In this document: positions 6,527 through 13,951 of the stretch, piece after piece
Numbering within the stretch: the first letter of the stretch is position 1
How the letters are laid out: each line of letters starts with the position of its first letter
NCBI GenBank assembly: GCA_947589145.1
Contig: CANQCB010000005.1
Location: 1 to 28,226 of the forward strand
Length of the DNA stretch: 28,226 bases
Source: an uncultured Clostridia bacterium
Lineage (GTDB): Bacteria; Bacillota; Clostridia; Christensenellales; Pumilibacteraceae
Direction of reading: 5' to 3'
Program-made: the position numbers and the translations under genes
Notes under the pieces: generated by a model
What the model was told of the DNA's origin: nothing
Seen by the model: only the letters and a program-made list of their open reading frames with translations
Databases searched by the model: none

Positions 6527-8596
6527 TTATGCCACCGATTTTTCAACGGACTTGCCGACAGTTTCGCCGGAGACCGTCTCTTTTTCGGTTTCGGCGGCAG
6601 AGCCATCGGAGTTGCCCGTTTCGGGAGCGGTTTCGGAAACTTCGGGGGAAGCGCCGCCGTCCTCGGTAGCGACAAACGACAAAGTGATTTCGTTGCCGTC
6701 GGCGTCGGGAGCGAGAGACTGTTCGAGATTGTTAATGACCGAACGCACGCCTGCGGCGAACTTCTCGCATATCGTATCGATATTGCTTCGGAAGTCGGGC
6801 ATGATAGCGGAGAACGCGCCGAATAAGTCGTCCACGGTCAGCCCGTGAAGCGTCCCGCCTTCTTTCGAAACGTTGTTGTACGCCGTGATCGTCGCGTCCT
6901 CGGCGTCGGACTTCGGCGTTATGTCCGCGCGCATGGTAATGGTCACCACTTCGGGGAGCATGTTGGCGAACATATCGACGTCGCCGATGAGCTTGGAAAT
7001 GTCGAGGCTCAAAACCATATCCGCAAAATCCTTTTCGCCTTCCTTGCGAATGGCAAGCGCTTCGAGCGTGAGGTTGAAATCCTGCACCCCTTCGTCCGTG
7101 AACTCGGGAGCGGCGCTGTCGTTCATGAGGTCGTATATCATCGCGGCAAGCATTCTGTCCGTAACCTCAACGACGCCCGTGCCCTCTTGCACCTCTTCGC
7201 TTCCGCCCGTCAAAAAGTCCATAATGCTGTTGCCCGTATTATCCGAGCCTTGGGTGAGAAGTTCGGATACGACGTCGTCGAAGGACTTGTCGGTTTCGGG
7301 TATGCCGTAGGCTTCCCCGACTGCCGCCGTGAACTCGTTGCCGTATTCGTCGGCTTGCTCGGAAGACGTTACCCGCGCGCCCGCCGCCGTATCTATCGAC
7401 TGCTGTCCGTCCGTGCATGCGAGCGATTGAAGGAGCACTATAACGTCATTCGCCGTCGCGTCGCCGCCCGAACTCTCGTTTATGAGTTTTGCGAACATGC
7501 CGAACATATCCGTCTTGAAGTTGCCGTTCTCGTCCACGGTATCGAGGGAAATCATATTCCCCACGCTGAACCCCGTATCGGAAGCGCAAAGATATCCGGC
7601 AACGCCGCCTATCGCGTCGTTGATCATCGATTCGAGATCCACGCCGGCGAGGCATTGCGCAACGATCAGGAGCCGTTCCATTTTCGTTACTTTGCCGTTT
7701 TCATCGGCATATTTGTCGAACATCGCGCCGTTTTTCTCGGTTCGTTCGAGTTTGGAAATCTCATTCGAGAGCGCGTTCACTTCAATATTGAAGCCGTAAT
7801 CGGCGTCGTTCAGATCCGCCACGAGCGTAATGTAAGTCTTTTGCGGCAGGAACAAGCCGATACCCCACTTCGCTATTCCGGGCAGATCCGCGAGCATTTC
7901 GAAAACAAGATCCTCGATTTGAACGGAGCAGGTCATGATCAGATATACATGCTCGTCCTGCGTCTCGATGGCTTCGAATTGCTGCGGCATGTTCGCGCCG
8001 CGGCGGAGAATGATTTGTTCCGTCGTGATGAAATCGGTGAATTGTTTCGTGCCTATTTCGAAGTTTATGAGGTTTGACTCGAACACGAGTTCGTTTATGA
8101 ACGCGCCGAGTTGTTTGTCGGATATGGGTGAGAGTTGGGACATATAGTCGTCCGCCGTGCCGTCGTATTCCGAAAGCGCGTCCTTGTCGAAATTATCGAT
8201 ATCGAGCAAGTCGAGCATGGCGTCGTCCATACTCTCAAAACCGAGGTCGATCATGCCCTGCATATATTCGGACGTGATCACCGCTTCGCCGCCGTCCGTG
8301 CCGTCGGCGAAAAACATGGATTTATTGAGGGAGTCATAGAAAGCGGCAGCGTCGCTCTCATCGAACTTGTTCGTGATCAATTCGTTCTCGTCATAATTGC
8401 CGAAGTCCTGAACCGCGCCTATAACGTCGAAAAGCCCGACGCCGAGTTGATCTTTCATTATGGAATTTCCCACGAAGAGCCCGATCACTATCAAGAGAGC
8501 AAGGACTATGACGGAGACGAGCAGCGTTATCAAAAACGCCTTTAAGCAACCGTGTTTTTTCTTTTTTTTGTTTGCAACCGTAGCCTTGGCCGACAT
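6527..8596 (-). CDS. Membrane-anchored extracellular protein of unknown function
   Basis: I do not recognise the family. The 689-aa product begins with a Lys-rich cytoplasmic stub (residues 1-18), a single hydrophobic helix at about 20-42 (FLITLLVSVIVLALLIVIGL) with no lipobox, and then about 640 mostly acidic residues without further membrane segments. The predicted topology is N-in/C-out. The ectodomain has alternating helix-like and beta-like segments. It ends in a low-complexity Glu/Ser/Thr-rich tail (about 640-680) that may be a disordered linker. There is one obvious Cys in a TDG context (LACTDG) and no enzymatic motif I can name. The start has an AAAGGAG site 6-7 nt upstream; 54 nt separate it from the upstream gene, with no terminator. 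Its place directly before recF suggests cotranscription but not a shared function. Confidence 0.85.
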   Translation of the reverse strand: MSAKATVANKKKKKHGCLKAFLITLLVSVIVLALLIVIGLFVGNSIMKDQLGVGLFDVIGAVQDFGNYDENELITNKFDESDAAAFYDSLNKSMFFADGTDGGEAVITSEYMQGMIDLGFESMDDAMLDLLDIDNFDKDALSEYDGTADDYMSQLSPISDKQLGAFINELVFESNLINFEIGTKQFTDFITTEQIILRRGANMPQQFEAIETQDEHVYLIMTCSVQIEDLVFEMLADLPGIAKWGIGLFLPQKTYITLVADLNDADYGFNIEVNALSNEISKLERTEKNGAMFDKYADENGKVTKMERLLIVAQCLAGVDLESMINDAIGGVAGYLCASDTGFSVGNMISLDTVDENGNFKTDMFGMFAKLINESSGGDATANDVIVLLQSLACTDGQQSIDTAAGARVTSSEQADEYGNEFTAAVGEAYGIPETDKSFDDVVSELLTQGSDNTGNSIMDFLTGGSEEVQEGTGVVEVTDRMLAAMIYDLMNDSAAPEFTDEGVQDFNLTLEALAIRKEGEKDFADMVLSLDISKLIGDVDMFANMLPEVVTITMRADITPKSDAEDATITAYNNVSKEGGTLHGLTVDDLFGAFSAIMPDFRSNIDTICEKFAAGVRSVINNLEQSLAPDADGNEITLSFVATEDGGASPEVSETAPETGNSDGSAAETEKETVSGETVGKSVEKSVA

Positions 8597-8650
8597 TCAA
8601 TCTCCTTTTTAAGCGCCGCATTCAATGTAAAAAAATGGGCAGCTTGTCTT

Positions 8651-9265
8651 TTATTTTAATTTTTTAACTATCGCTTTTCCGAAGGTCACGAACATCCAAT
8701 CTATTGCCTCGAAAATCAGCACGGCGATGAGCGTAACGACGATATATCCCGCCGCAAACGCTCCGCCGATCCTTTGGATAATTCCCGTTATGTCCACGTA
8801 GCCGACCACGACCGAACCGAGCAGCCACACGAAGAAAGTTTCGAGCGCGGCGAACGCGGCGATTATCGGCATACGCAAAAGCGCTTTCTTCACCGACGAA
8901 TAGTCGAGTTTGCGAAGGAATACGCAAAGCAACGAATACGGGACGAAAACCACCACGACGATGAGCATTACGCCGATCGCGCCTATGCATATCACGAAGC
9001 CCAACCCGACGGACGCCAACATGCACATTATTCCGTAGCCGAGACCGCACTTTTCCGTCACGATATTGAAGCTGAGGGAAATCATTACGAGGGGCGCGGC
9101 GGTCAGCGGAAGATAGCAGGTCAGCGCAATCATTATGAGGGAAAGCGCCGTCCCCACGGCGGAATACGCTATTTTTCGCCCCGGGGAGACCTTCTTTTTC
9201 TTGGGACTCGCCTTCGGCTCGGGCTCCGCGTCTGGTATTTTGCCGTAGGGGTCGAAATCGTCCAT
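8651..9265 (-). CDS. Multi-pass membrane protein of unknown function
   Basis: A 204-aa protein with a hydrophilic, Pro/Lys-rich N-terminal tail (residues 1-30), then about five hydrophobic segments starting at AYSAVGTALSLIMIALTCYL and ending at TLIAVLIFEAIDWMFVTF, and a short basic C-terminus. The TALSLIMI...PLVMISLSF pattern in the first two helices is reminiscent of small integral membrane proteins of the DUF2232/ECF-substrate-component type, but I cannot assign it. The ATG lies 4 nt after the stop of the J-domain-like gene, with only a weak GGTG-containing ribosome binding site. Its translation is therefore probably coupled to the upstream gene. Topology and function need structural comparison. 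Confidence 0.82.
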   Translation of the reverse strand: MDDFDPYGKIPDAEPEPKASPKKKKVSPGRKIAYSAVGTALSLIMIALTCYLPLTAAPLVMISLSFNIVTEKCGLGYGIMCMLASVGLGFVICIGAIGVMLIVVVVFVPYSLLCVFLRKLDYSSVKKALLRMPIIAAFAALETFFVWLLGSVVVGYVDITGIIQRIGGAFAAGYIVVTLIAVLIFEAIDWMFVTFGKAIVKKLK

Positions 9266-9269
9266 TATT

Positions 9270-9890
9270 TCAGCACCATCTCATGCTTGCGCAGCATGTT
9301 TCGGTACAGCAATAGCACAGCACGCAGTTGGCGCATGCGTTTGCGCTCTGAGCCGCCTGCTGTTCGGGAGAGTTGTAATAATAAGGGTCCTGAGCCGCTC
9401 CCTGACCGTTATTCATATTGTTCGGATCGGCTTTGGCGTTACCTATTATTCCGTCCATTTTGCGCAAGGCTTCCTGATACTTGGCGTTATTCGGGTCCAT
9501 CTTGATCGCAATGACGAGTTGCGCCCGACTCTCGCTGAGCCAATCGCGCTTATAGAAAATAATGGACTGATAATAATGCCATTTCCCGTCATGAGTCGCG
9601 ATTTCGTCCAACGCGCTTTGCGCGCCGTCGAGATCTCCGCCGCTTATTTTGTTCTCTACCAGCCCGTACTCTCCCCCGTATTTCGAGGTCGTCTCCGCAC
9701 GGCGCAGGTCTTGTTGAATGAGTTGCCACGCCGTTTCGAGTTCGCTGAGGTTGCGCGCCGCCTCTGCGCCCGCTTCGCCCTCGCTGAAACGTTCTTCGCT
9801 GTATCTCCTCTTTAACTCTTCATATCTGGCTTGTAAATCTTCGGGTTGGCTGTCCGCAGACATACCGAGTACGTCGTAAGGATTTTTCAT
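9270..9890 (-). CDS. J-domain-like protein with TPR-like middle and Cys-rich tail
   Basis: A 206-aa protein. Residues 1-70 resemble a DnaJ J-domain: NPYDVLGMSADSQPEDLQAR, then YEELKRRY. The HPD tripeptide that activates Hsp70 ATPase is replaced by SEE (residues 31-33), so it is unlikely to stimulate DnaK in the canonical way. Residues about 75-145 contain TPR-like helices (GDLDGAQSALDEIA, then WHYYQSIIFYKRDWLSESRA). A Gln/Asn/Pro-rich linker leads to a cysteine-rich C-terminus with the pattern CxxCxxCxCCxxxCC, a Zn- or Fe-S-binding or membrane-associated tail. Similar small J-like proteins with CC-rich tails occur in Clostridia, often next to DUF5685 genes, as here (18-nt gap). The function is unknown; metal binding is inference. 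Confidence 0.85.
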   Translation of the reverse strand: MKNPYDVLGMSADSQPEDLQARYEELKRRYSEERFSEGEAGAEAARNLSELETAWQLIQQDLRRAETTSKYGGEYGLVENKISGGDLDGAQSALDEIATHDGKWHYYQSIIFYKRDWLSESRAQLVIAIKMDPNNAKYQEALRKMDGIIGNAKADPNNMNNGQGAAQDPYYYNSPEQQAAQSANACANCVLCYCCTETCCASMRWC

Positions 9891-9908
9891 ATTATTACTC
9901 CGATCATC

Positions 9909-10922
9909 TTACTTTTTTTTATTGGCTTTCGCCTCGAGCTTTCTGTCGCGCTTGAATTCTTTGACGCGCTCTTTGGGCAAACGAAGTACGGGCGCGGAGA
10001 GTTTCTTACGGCTCGCAAGCAACTCCTCCGTCTTTTTTCGCAAACCCTCGTACACCACGTTTTTAAGCAGGTCGCTCACCTGCGTGAGAGGCAAGCCGTT
10101 CAGACTTTCTATCGCGCGGTTGACGGTCGAGGCGAAAACAAACCCGATTTCGCTTGCGTGCCGCGCAATGTATTCCTCTCTTTTGTCGAAGTCCGGATAA
10201 ACCGCAAGAAAGGGGTTGTAATTTTTCTTTTTATAGTCCTCGTCTATATCGTCCAACGCGTCGGCGAGATATACGAACTTCCCGATATTGTAGCACAACG
10301 CGCGGAAATTTTTCATATACGGCGAGCCTTCGTCGAGCCTGCTTGCGCGCGCCTCTTCGCTCTCGCCTGTCATATAGTATACGCTTTTATCCGCCGACAT
10401 ATCCCTTATCAGTTGAACGATGAGGTTTTCCAGCAGTTTTGCGAAACAGTCGGCGACGCGGTCGACGGAAGCGACGTTCGCCCTCTCCATTTCTCTCAAT
10501 TTTTCATATCCGACGCGGATTATTTCGTCCGCTTCGGGGTTGTTCTCTTTCGCCCGCGCATACGGCTTTTTGAGCGCGGAGCGCATGGTGCGGTGTTTGC
10601 CGCCGCCGTCCTCTCTGTCGTCGGCGATTTTATACATGGTGAGGAGAATATTTGCGTCGGCTATGCGGCTCATGAACGCGCCGCGAACGTACGGTTTTCT
10701 ACGCGGGTCGCCTATGCAACGGCAGGTCGCGAATTCCACGTTCGGTCGAAGCGCCTCGATTACGAGGAGAGTAAGGAATGTTATGTCGTAATTTGTCGTC
10801 AGCCGCGCGACGTTGCCGTGCCGCTCCTTGATCGCCATGCAAAGTCCGCAATACGCGGATTGGAACATCATATAGTCGCGGACTTGAATCGTTTCCGTTT
10901 GTGGGAGAACGTACCCGAACAT
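9909..10922 (-). CDS. DUF5685 family protein
   Basis: A 337-aa protein recognisable as DUF5685 by its N-terminus: MFGYVLPQ, then a Tyr-Cys-Gly-Leu-Cys motif (SAYCGLCMAIKERHG, Cys25 and Cys28) and a conserved NYDITFLTLL. A CRC motif follows at about 67-69. The body is predominantly helical with many acidic and basic residues, including DALDDIDEDY, which recalls the Asp-rich helices of isoprenoid-synthase or PhaC-like all-alpha folds. The C-terminus is strongly basic. The biochemical role of DUF5685 is unknown to me. The start overlaps the trpS stop as TGATG, which indicates translational coupling. The paired CxxC and CxC cysteines next to a Cys-rich J-like protein suggest a shared metal- or redox-related job, but that is inference. 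Confidence 0.85.
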   Translation of the reverse strand: MFGYVLPQTETIQVRDYMMFQSAYCGLCMAIKERHGNVARLTTNYDITFLTLLVIEALRPNVEFATCRCIGDPRRKPYVRGAFMSRIADANILLTMYKIADDREDGGGKHRTMRSALKKPYARAKENNPEADEIIRVGYEKLREMERANVASVDRVADCFAKLLENLIVQLIRDMSADKSVYYMTGESEEARASRLDEGSPYMKNFRALCYNIGKFVYLADALDDIDEDYKKKNYNPFLAVYPDFDKREEYIARHASEIGFVFASTVNRAIESLNGLPLTQVSDLLKNVVYEGLRKKTEELLASRKKLSAPVLRLPKERVKEFKRDRKLEAKANKKK

Positions 10923-11926
10923 CAGACGATGAAACCCACCTTGCGATATACTTTCGAAAGGGTCTTGCGCGCAATGTACGACGCTCGTTCCGCCCCCTCT
11001 TTCATTATTCTTTCAAGCTCGGCTTTGTCGCCGATATATCTCTTATACTCGGCTTGTATGGGACGGAGATATTCTATAACCGCCTCGCCGACCACCGTCT
11101 TGAACTTCTCGTATGACGCGCCGTCAAACTCCTTTTCCGCCGCCTTGACGGTTTTGCCCGTCATTACGGAGTATATGTTGAGCAGGTTCGTTATGCCCGG
11201 CTTGGTCGGAGACGACTTTATTTCGTGCTCGCTGTCCGTCACCGCGCGCGCGAACTTGCGTCGAATGGTATCCGCGTCGTCGAGCAGGAATACTACTCCG
11301 TTCAAGTTGTCGTCGGTCTTGCCCATTTTCGCCGTGGGGTCGGTCAGACTGTAAATTTTCGACGTCGATTTTGTGCCGTAATAACCCTCGGGCACGACGA
11401 ACGTGGGGCTGTATCTGTTGTTGAACCGTTCGGCGATCGTCCGCGCAAGTTCGAGGTGCTGTTGTTGGTCCTTGCCGATCGGCACGTAGTCCGCCTGATA
11501 CAGAAGTATGTCGCTCGCCATGAGCACGGGATAGTCGAACAATCCGACATTTATGCCCGCCTTGCCCGCCTTGCGGCTTTTGTCCTTATATTGCGTCATG
11601 CGGTTCGCCTCGCCTATCATGGTGTTGCAATTCAGCACCCAAGTGAGTTCGGCGTGCGCAGGCACGTGGGATTGGACGAAAAGTATGCTTTTCTTCGGGT
11701 CGAGCCCTATTGCGAGGAATAACGCCATGAAGTCGTAACTTCTGCGGCGAAGTTCGGACGGTACGACGTCCACCGTTATGGAATGCATGTCCGCAACCGT
11801 ATAAACGCAGTCAAACTGCTCTTGCATCGCCACCATATTGCGCAAAGCGCCGATATAGTTTCCGAGTTGAAGGTCGCCTGTCGGTTTGAGCGCGGAATAT
11901 GCTATCTTTCTTTTTTCGTTATCCAT
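10922..11926 (-). CDS. trpS: Tryptophan--tRNA ligase
   Basis: A 334-aa class Ic aminoacyl-tRNA synthetase that charges tRNA(Trp) with tryptophan using ATP. Rossmann-fold signatures: the HIGH-equivalent PTGDLQLGNYIGAL (residues 15-28), VADMHSITVD, the tryptophan pocket region QADYVPIGKDQQQHLELAR, and the second signature KMGKT (200-204), which departs from the usual KMSKS. The length is typical. The start at 11926 is preferred over an ATG 21 nt upstream that would lie inside thrC. It begins 1 nt after the thrC stop, with GGTG as ribosome binding site. The stop overlaps the next start. No T-box leader is possible between thrC and trpS, so any tryptophan control must come from a promoter further upstream. 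Confidence 0.96.
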   Translation of the reverse strand: MDNEKRKIAYSALKPTGDLQLGNYIGALRNMVAMQEQFDCVYTVADMHSITVDVVPSELRRRSYDFMALFLAIGLDPKKSILFVQSHVPAHAELTWVLNCNTMIGEANRMTQYKDKSRKAGKAGINVGLFDYPVLMASDILLYQADYVPIGKDQQQHLELARTIAERFNNRYSPTFVVPEGYYGTKSTSKIYSLTDPTAKMGKTDDNLNGVVFLLDDADTIRRKFARAVTDSEHEIKSSPTKPGITNLLNIYSVMTGKTVKAAEKEFDGASYEKFKTVVGEAVIEYLRPIQAEYKRYIGDKAELERIMKEGAERASYIARKTLSKVYRKVGFIV

Positions 11927-11927
11927 A

Positions 11928-13415
11928 TTACACCAACGTTTTCGCAAATTTTTCCACAGCCTCGGGGAGTTCGGACGGGTCTATCACTTCATTAAACCGC
12001 TCTTCCATTTCGAAAAGTCCGTAGACGCCGTCGGGCACGGGGAATGCCGTGGCATTTTCCATGGCTTTGAGCGCCTTCACGTCGTCGGTCGGAACTTTTT
12101 CGCCTATGCTTTCCAACACCGTGGAAGCGAACTTCACGGGGGACGCGGTGGAAACGACGACTATGGGCGCGGCAGTATCCACGTCGCTCTCATACTCGGC
12201 GCAGACGTCGAACGCAACCGCCGTGTGCGGATCGCAGAGATAGCCGTATTCGTCGTATATCTCACCCAGCGTTTCCGCGCACTTCTCGCAGTCGGCATAG
12301 CCGCCGTAAAAATTTTCGCGGAGAGTAAACAGCGTTTCGCCGCCCACGTCGTAACAGCCCTTTGTCTTTAACTCCGCCATCCATTGTTTCACGACTTCGC
12401 TGTCCCGCCCCGCAAACTCGAACAGCAAACGTTCGAGGTTGGACGAGATGAGGATATCCATGGACGGAGAGGTGGTTTTTATAAACTCGCGGTCGAGCGA
12501 ATATACGCCCGTTTCGAAGAAATCGGTCAGTACCTTGTTCTCGTTGGAAGCGCAAACGAGTTTTCCCACGGGAAGCCCCATGCGCTTTGCATAATACGCC
12601 GCGAGGATATTGCCGAAGTTGCCCGTCGGCACACAGAAGTCCATCGCGTCGCCGTATTTTATCTGCCCGAACGACAGAAGATCGACGTAAGCGGAAAAGT
12701 AATACGCCACCTGGGGCGCAAGACGGCCGAGGTTGATAGAGTTCGCGCCCGTCATTTTGCAGCCGATCTTCGCCAATCTTTCGCGAAGTTCCGCGCTTCC
12801 GAACGCGTTTTTCACCGCCGTTTGCGCGTCGTCGAAATTGCCTTTGACCGCCACGACTTTGACGTTGCCGCCGAGGGTGGTCACCATTTGCTTGCGTTGG
12901 GTATGGCTCACGCCGCCGTCGGGATAGAACACGATAACGCCCGTGCCATTGACGTCCGAAAAGCCTTCGAGCGCCGCTTTGCCGGTGTCGCCGCTCGTCG
13001 CGACGGGGATCAGGCAGACCTCTTTCTGCCCCACCTTTTCTTTGAGCGCGGTCATGAGCAGAGGGAGCACGGAAAGCGCCATATCCTTGAACGCGTGAGT
13101 TTTGCCGTGCCACAATTCGAGAACGAAAAGTCCGCTGTCGAGTTTGACCACGGGCGCGGGGTCGCCGTCGAACGTCGAATATGCGCGGCGGGCGATCTCG
13201 GTCAGCTCGTCGAGCGACAGTTCGTCGAAAAACTTGGACATAATGAGCGCGCTGCGCTCGGGATAGTCCATATCCGTCATGCCGTTGATCTCTTCCTCGG
13301 TCACGGTCGGAAAAAATTCGGGAACAAAAAGTCCTCCGTCGGGTGCGAGACCGGTCAGCACGGCGGTCGAGCCGCTGACTTTCAATGTGTTGTTTCGGGT
13401 GGAAGTGAATTTCAT
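11928..13415 (-). CDS. thrC: Threonine synthase
   Basis: A 495-aa fold-type II PLP enzyme converting O-phosphohomoserine to threonine. The family N-terminus MKFTSTRNN and GLAPDGGLFVPE are clear. The PLP-binding lysine is Lys110 in LWHGKTHAFKDMALSVLP. Further features are VATSGDTGKAAL (phosphate/PLP contact), YPDGGVSHTQRKQM, and FCVPTGNFGNILAAYYAKRM. The length matches the long (yeast/E. coli-like) subclass. The start at 13415 has AAAGG about 6 nt upstream and replaces an earlier in-frame ATG at 13442 that lacks one. It is followed at once by trpS (1-nt gap). The 70-nt gap upstream has no clear promoter or terminator, so readthrough from the P-loop gene is likely. Confidence 0.96.
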   Translation of the reverse strand: MKFTSTRNNTLKVSGSTAVLTGLAPDGGLFVPEFFPTVTEEEINGMTDMDYPERSALIMSKFFDELSLDELTEIARRAYSTFDGDPAPVVKLDSGLFVLELWHGKTHAFKDMALSVLPLLMTALKEKVGQKEVCLIPVATSGDTGKAALEGFSDVNGTGVIVFYPDGGVSHTQRKQMVTTLGGNVKVVAVKGNFDDAQTAVKNAFGSAELRERLAKIGCKMTGANSINLGRLAPQVAYYFSAYVDLLSFGQIKYGDAMDFCVPTGNFGNILAAYYAKRMGLPVGKLVCASNENKVLTDFFETGVYSLDREFIKTTSPSMDILISSNLERLLFEFAGRDSEVVKQWMAELKTKGCYDVGGETLFTLRENFYGGYADCEKCAETLGEIYDEYGYLCDPHTAVAFDVCAEYESDVDTAAPIVVVSTASPVKFASTVLESIGEKVPTDDVKALKAMENATAFPVPDGVYGLFEMEERFNEVIDPSELPEAVEKFAKTLV

Positions 13416-13485
13416 GATAAACCTTTGCGCAGTGATCACCACGCCGTAATTGAGTTTTCGCCGCTATATGTTATGAGTCGAGCGC

Positions 13486-13884
13486 TTAAAGATATTTTTT
13501 AAGGAATTTGGGCGTTTTATCCGCGGTGGCGGAGATCGTTACGTCCACTTTGAAAAGTTCGGAAACCGTCTCGATCGCGATGAAAAGTTCTTCGCAATCT
13601 TCGAGAGCGACGCCGAGCATACGAACGAGTCCGTCTATGTAAATGCGCTTGACGTCGGAGTCGGAAGCGATTATGCCTTTGATAAAGCCGAGAAGTTCCT
13701 CTTCGGTCACCTTGCCGTATTGCGTTATGTCGATAAAGCGAATGGCGGCTTTGATCTCTGCCGATTGATTGTTGTCCGTAATGTACACAATGTGTCCTTT
13801 GCAGACGTCGAGAGCGTCGTTTGCGCGCTTGATCATCTCCTTGGTTTTGCCGCTGCCCTTGGGGGCACAAATCAGATTTATCAT
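13486..13884 (-). CDS. Small P-loop NTPase-like protein of unknown function
   Basis: A 132-aa cytoplasmic protein starting MINLICAPKGSGKTKEM. The Walker A is APKGSGKT (residues 7-14). A hydrophobic strand IYIDGLVRML (about 79-88) could provide the Walker B Asp. It is much shorter than a standard kinase or AAA domain and lacks recognisable lid motifs. Related short ATP-binding proteins are widespread in Clostridia, often without a reliable name. The start has AAAGGAG about 6 nt upstream. It lies 67 nt after the aminotransferase gene; that gap can fold into a structured leader. The role is unknown. Confidence 0.85.
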   Translation of the reverse strand: MINLICAPKGSGKTKEMIKRANDALDVCKGHIVYITDNNQSAEIKAAIRFIDITQYGKVTEEELLGFIKGIIASDSDVKRIYIDGLVRMLGVALEDCEELFIAIETVSELFKVDVTISATADKTPKFLKKYL

Positions 13885-13897
13885 CTTATACTCCTTT

Positions 13898-13936
13898 ATA
13901 AGGCCGACGTTCTTTGCTTCTCGGAAGCAGCCTTAT
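13898..13936 (-). promoter_or_regulatory. Structured leader just upstream of the P-loop gene ribosome binding site
   Basis: On the minus strand ATAAGGC (13936-13930) can pair with GCCTTAT (13904-13898), enclosing a 6-bp hairpin TGCTTC-CGA-GAAGCA (13929-13915). The closing strand runs directly into the AAAGGAG ribosome binding site. It could tune translation or stabilise a processed mRNA end. No U-tract follows, so it is not a terminator. Confidence 0.4.
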
Positions 13937-13951
13937 GATTATGTTTTTATC

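Noticed and set aside
6845..8077. 410-codon plus-strand open frame antisense to the 689-aa membrane protein gene
   Set aside because: Rich in His and Arg with no start signals; the minus-strand gene has a membrane anchor, ribosome binding site and operon spacing.
9846..11354. 502-codon plus-strand open frame across DUF5685 and trpS
   Set aside because: Antisense to two genes with recognisable motifs; its composition is typical of an antisense shadow.
12384..13502. 372-codon plus-strand open frame antisense to thrC
   Set aside because: thrC has clear PLP-enzyme motifs; the antisense frame has none.
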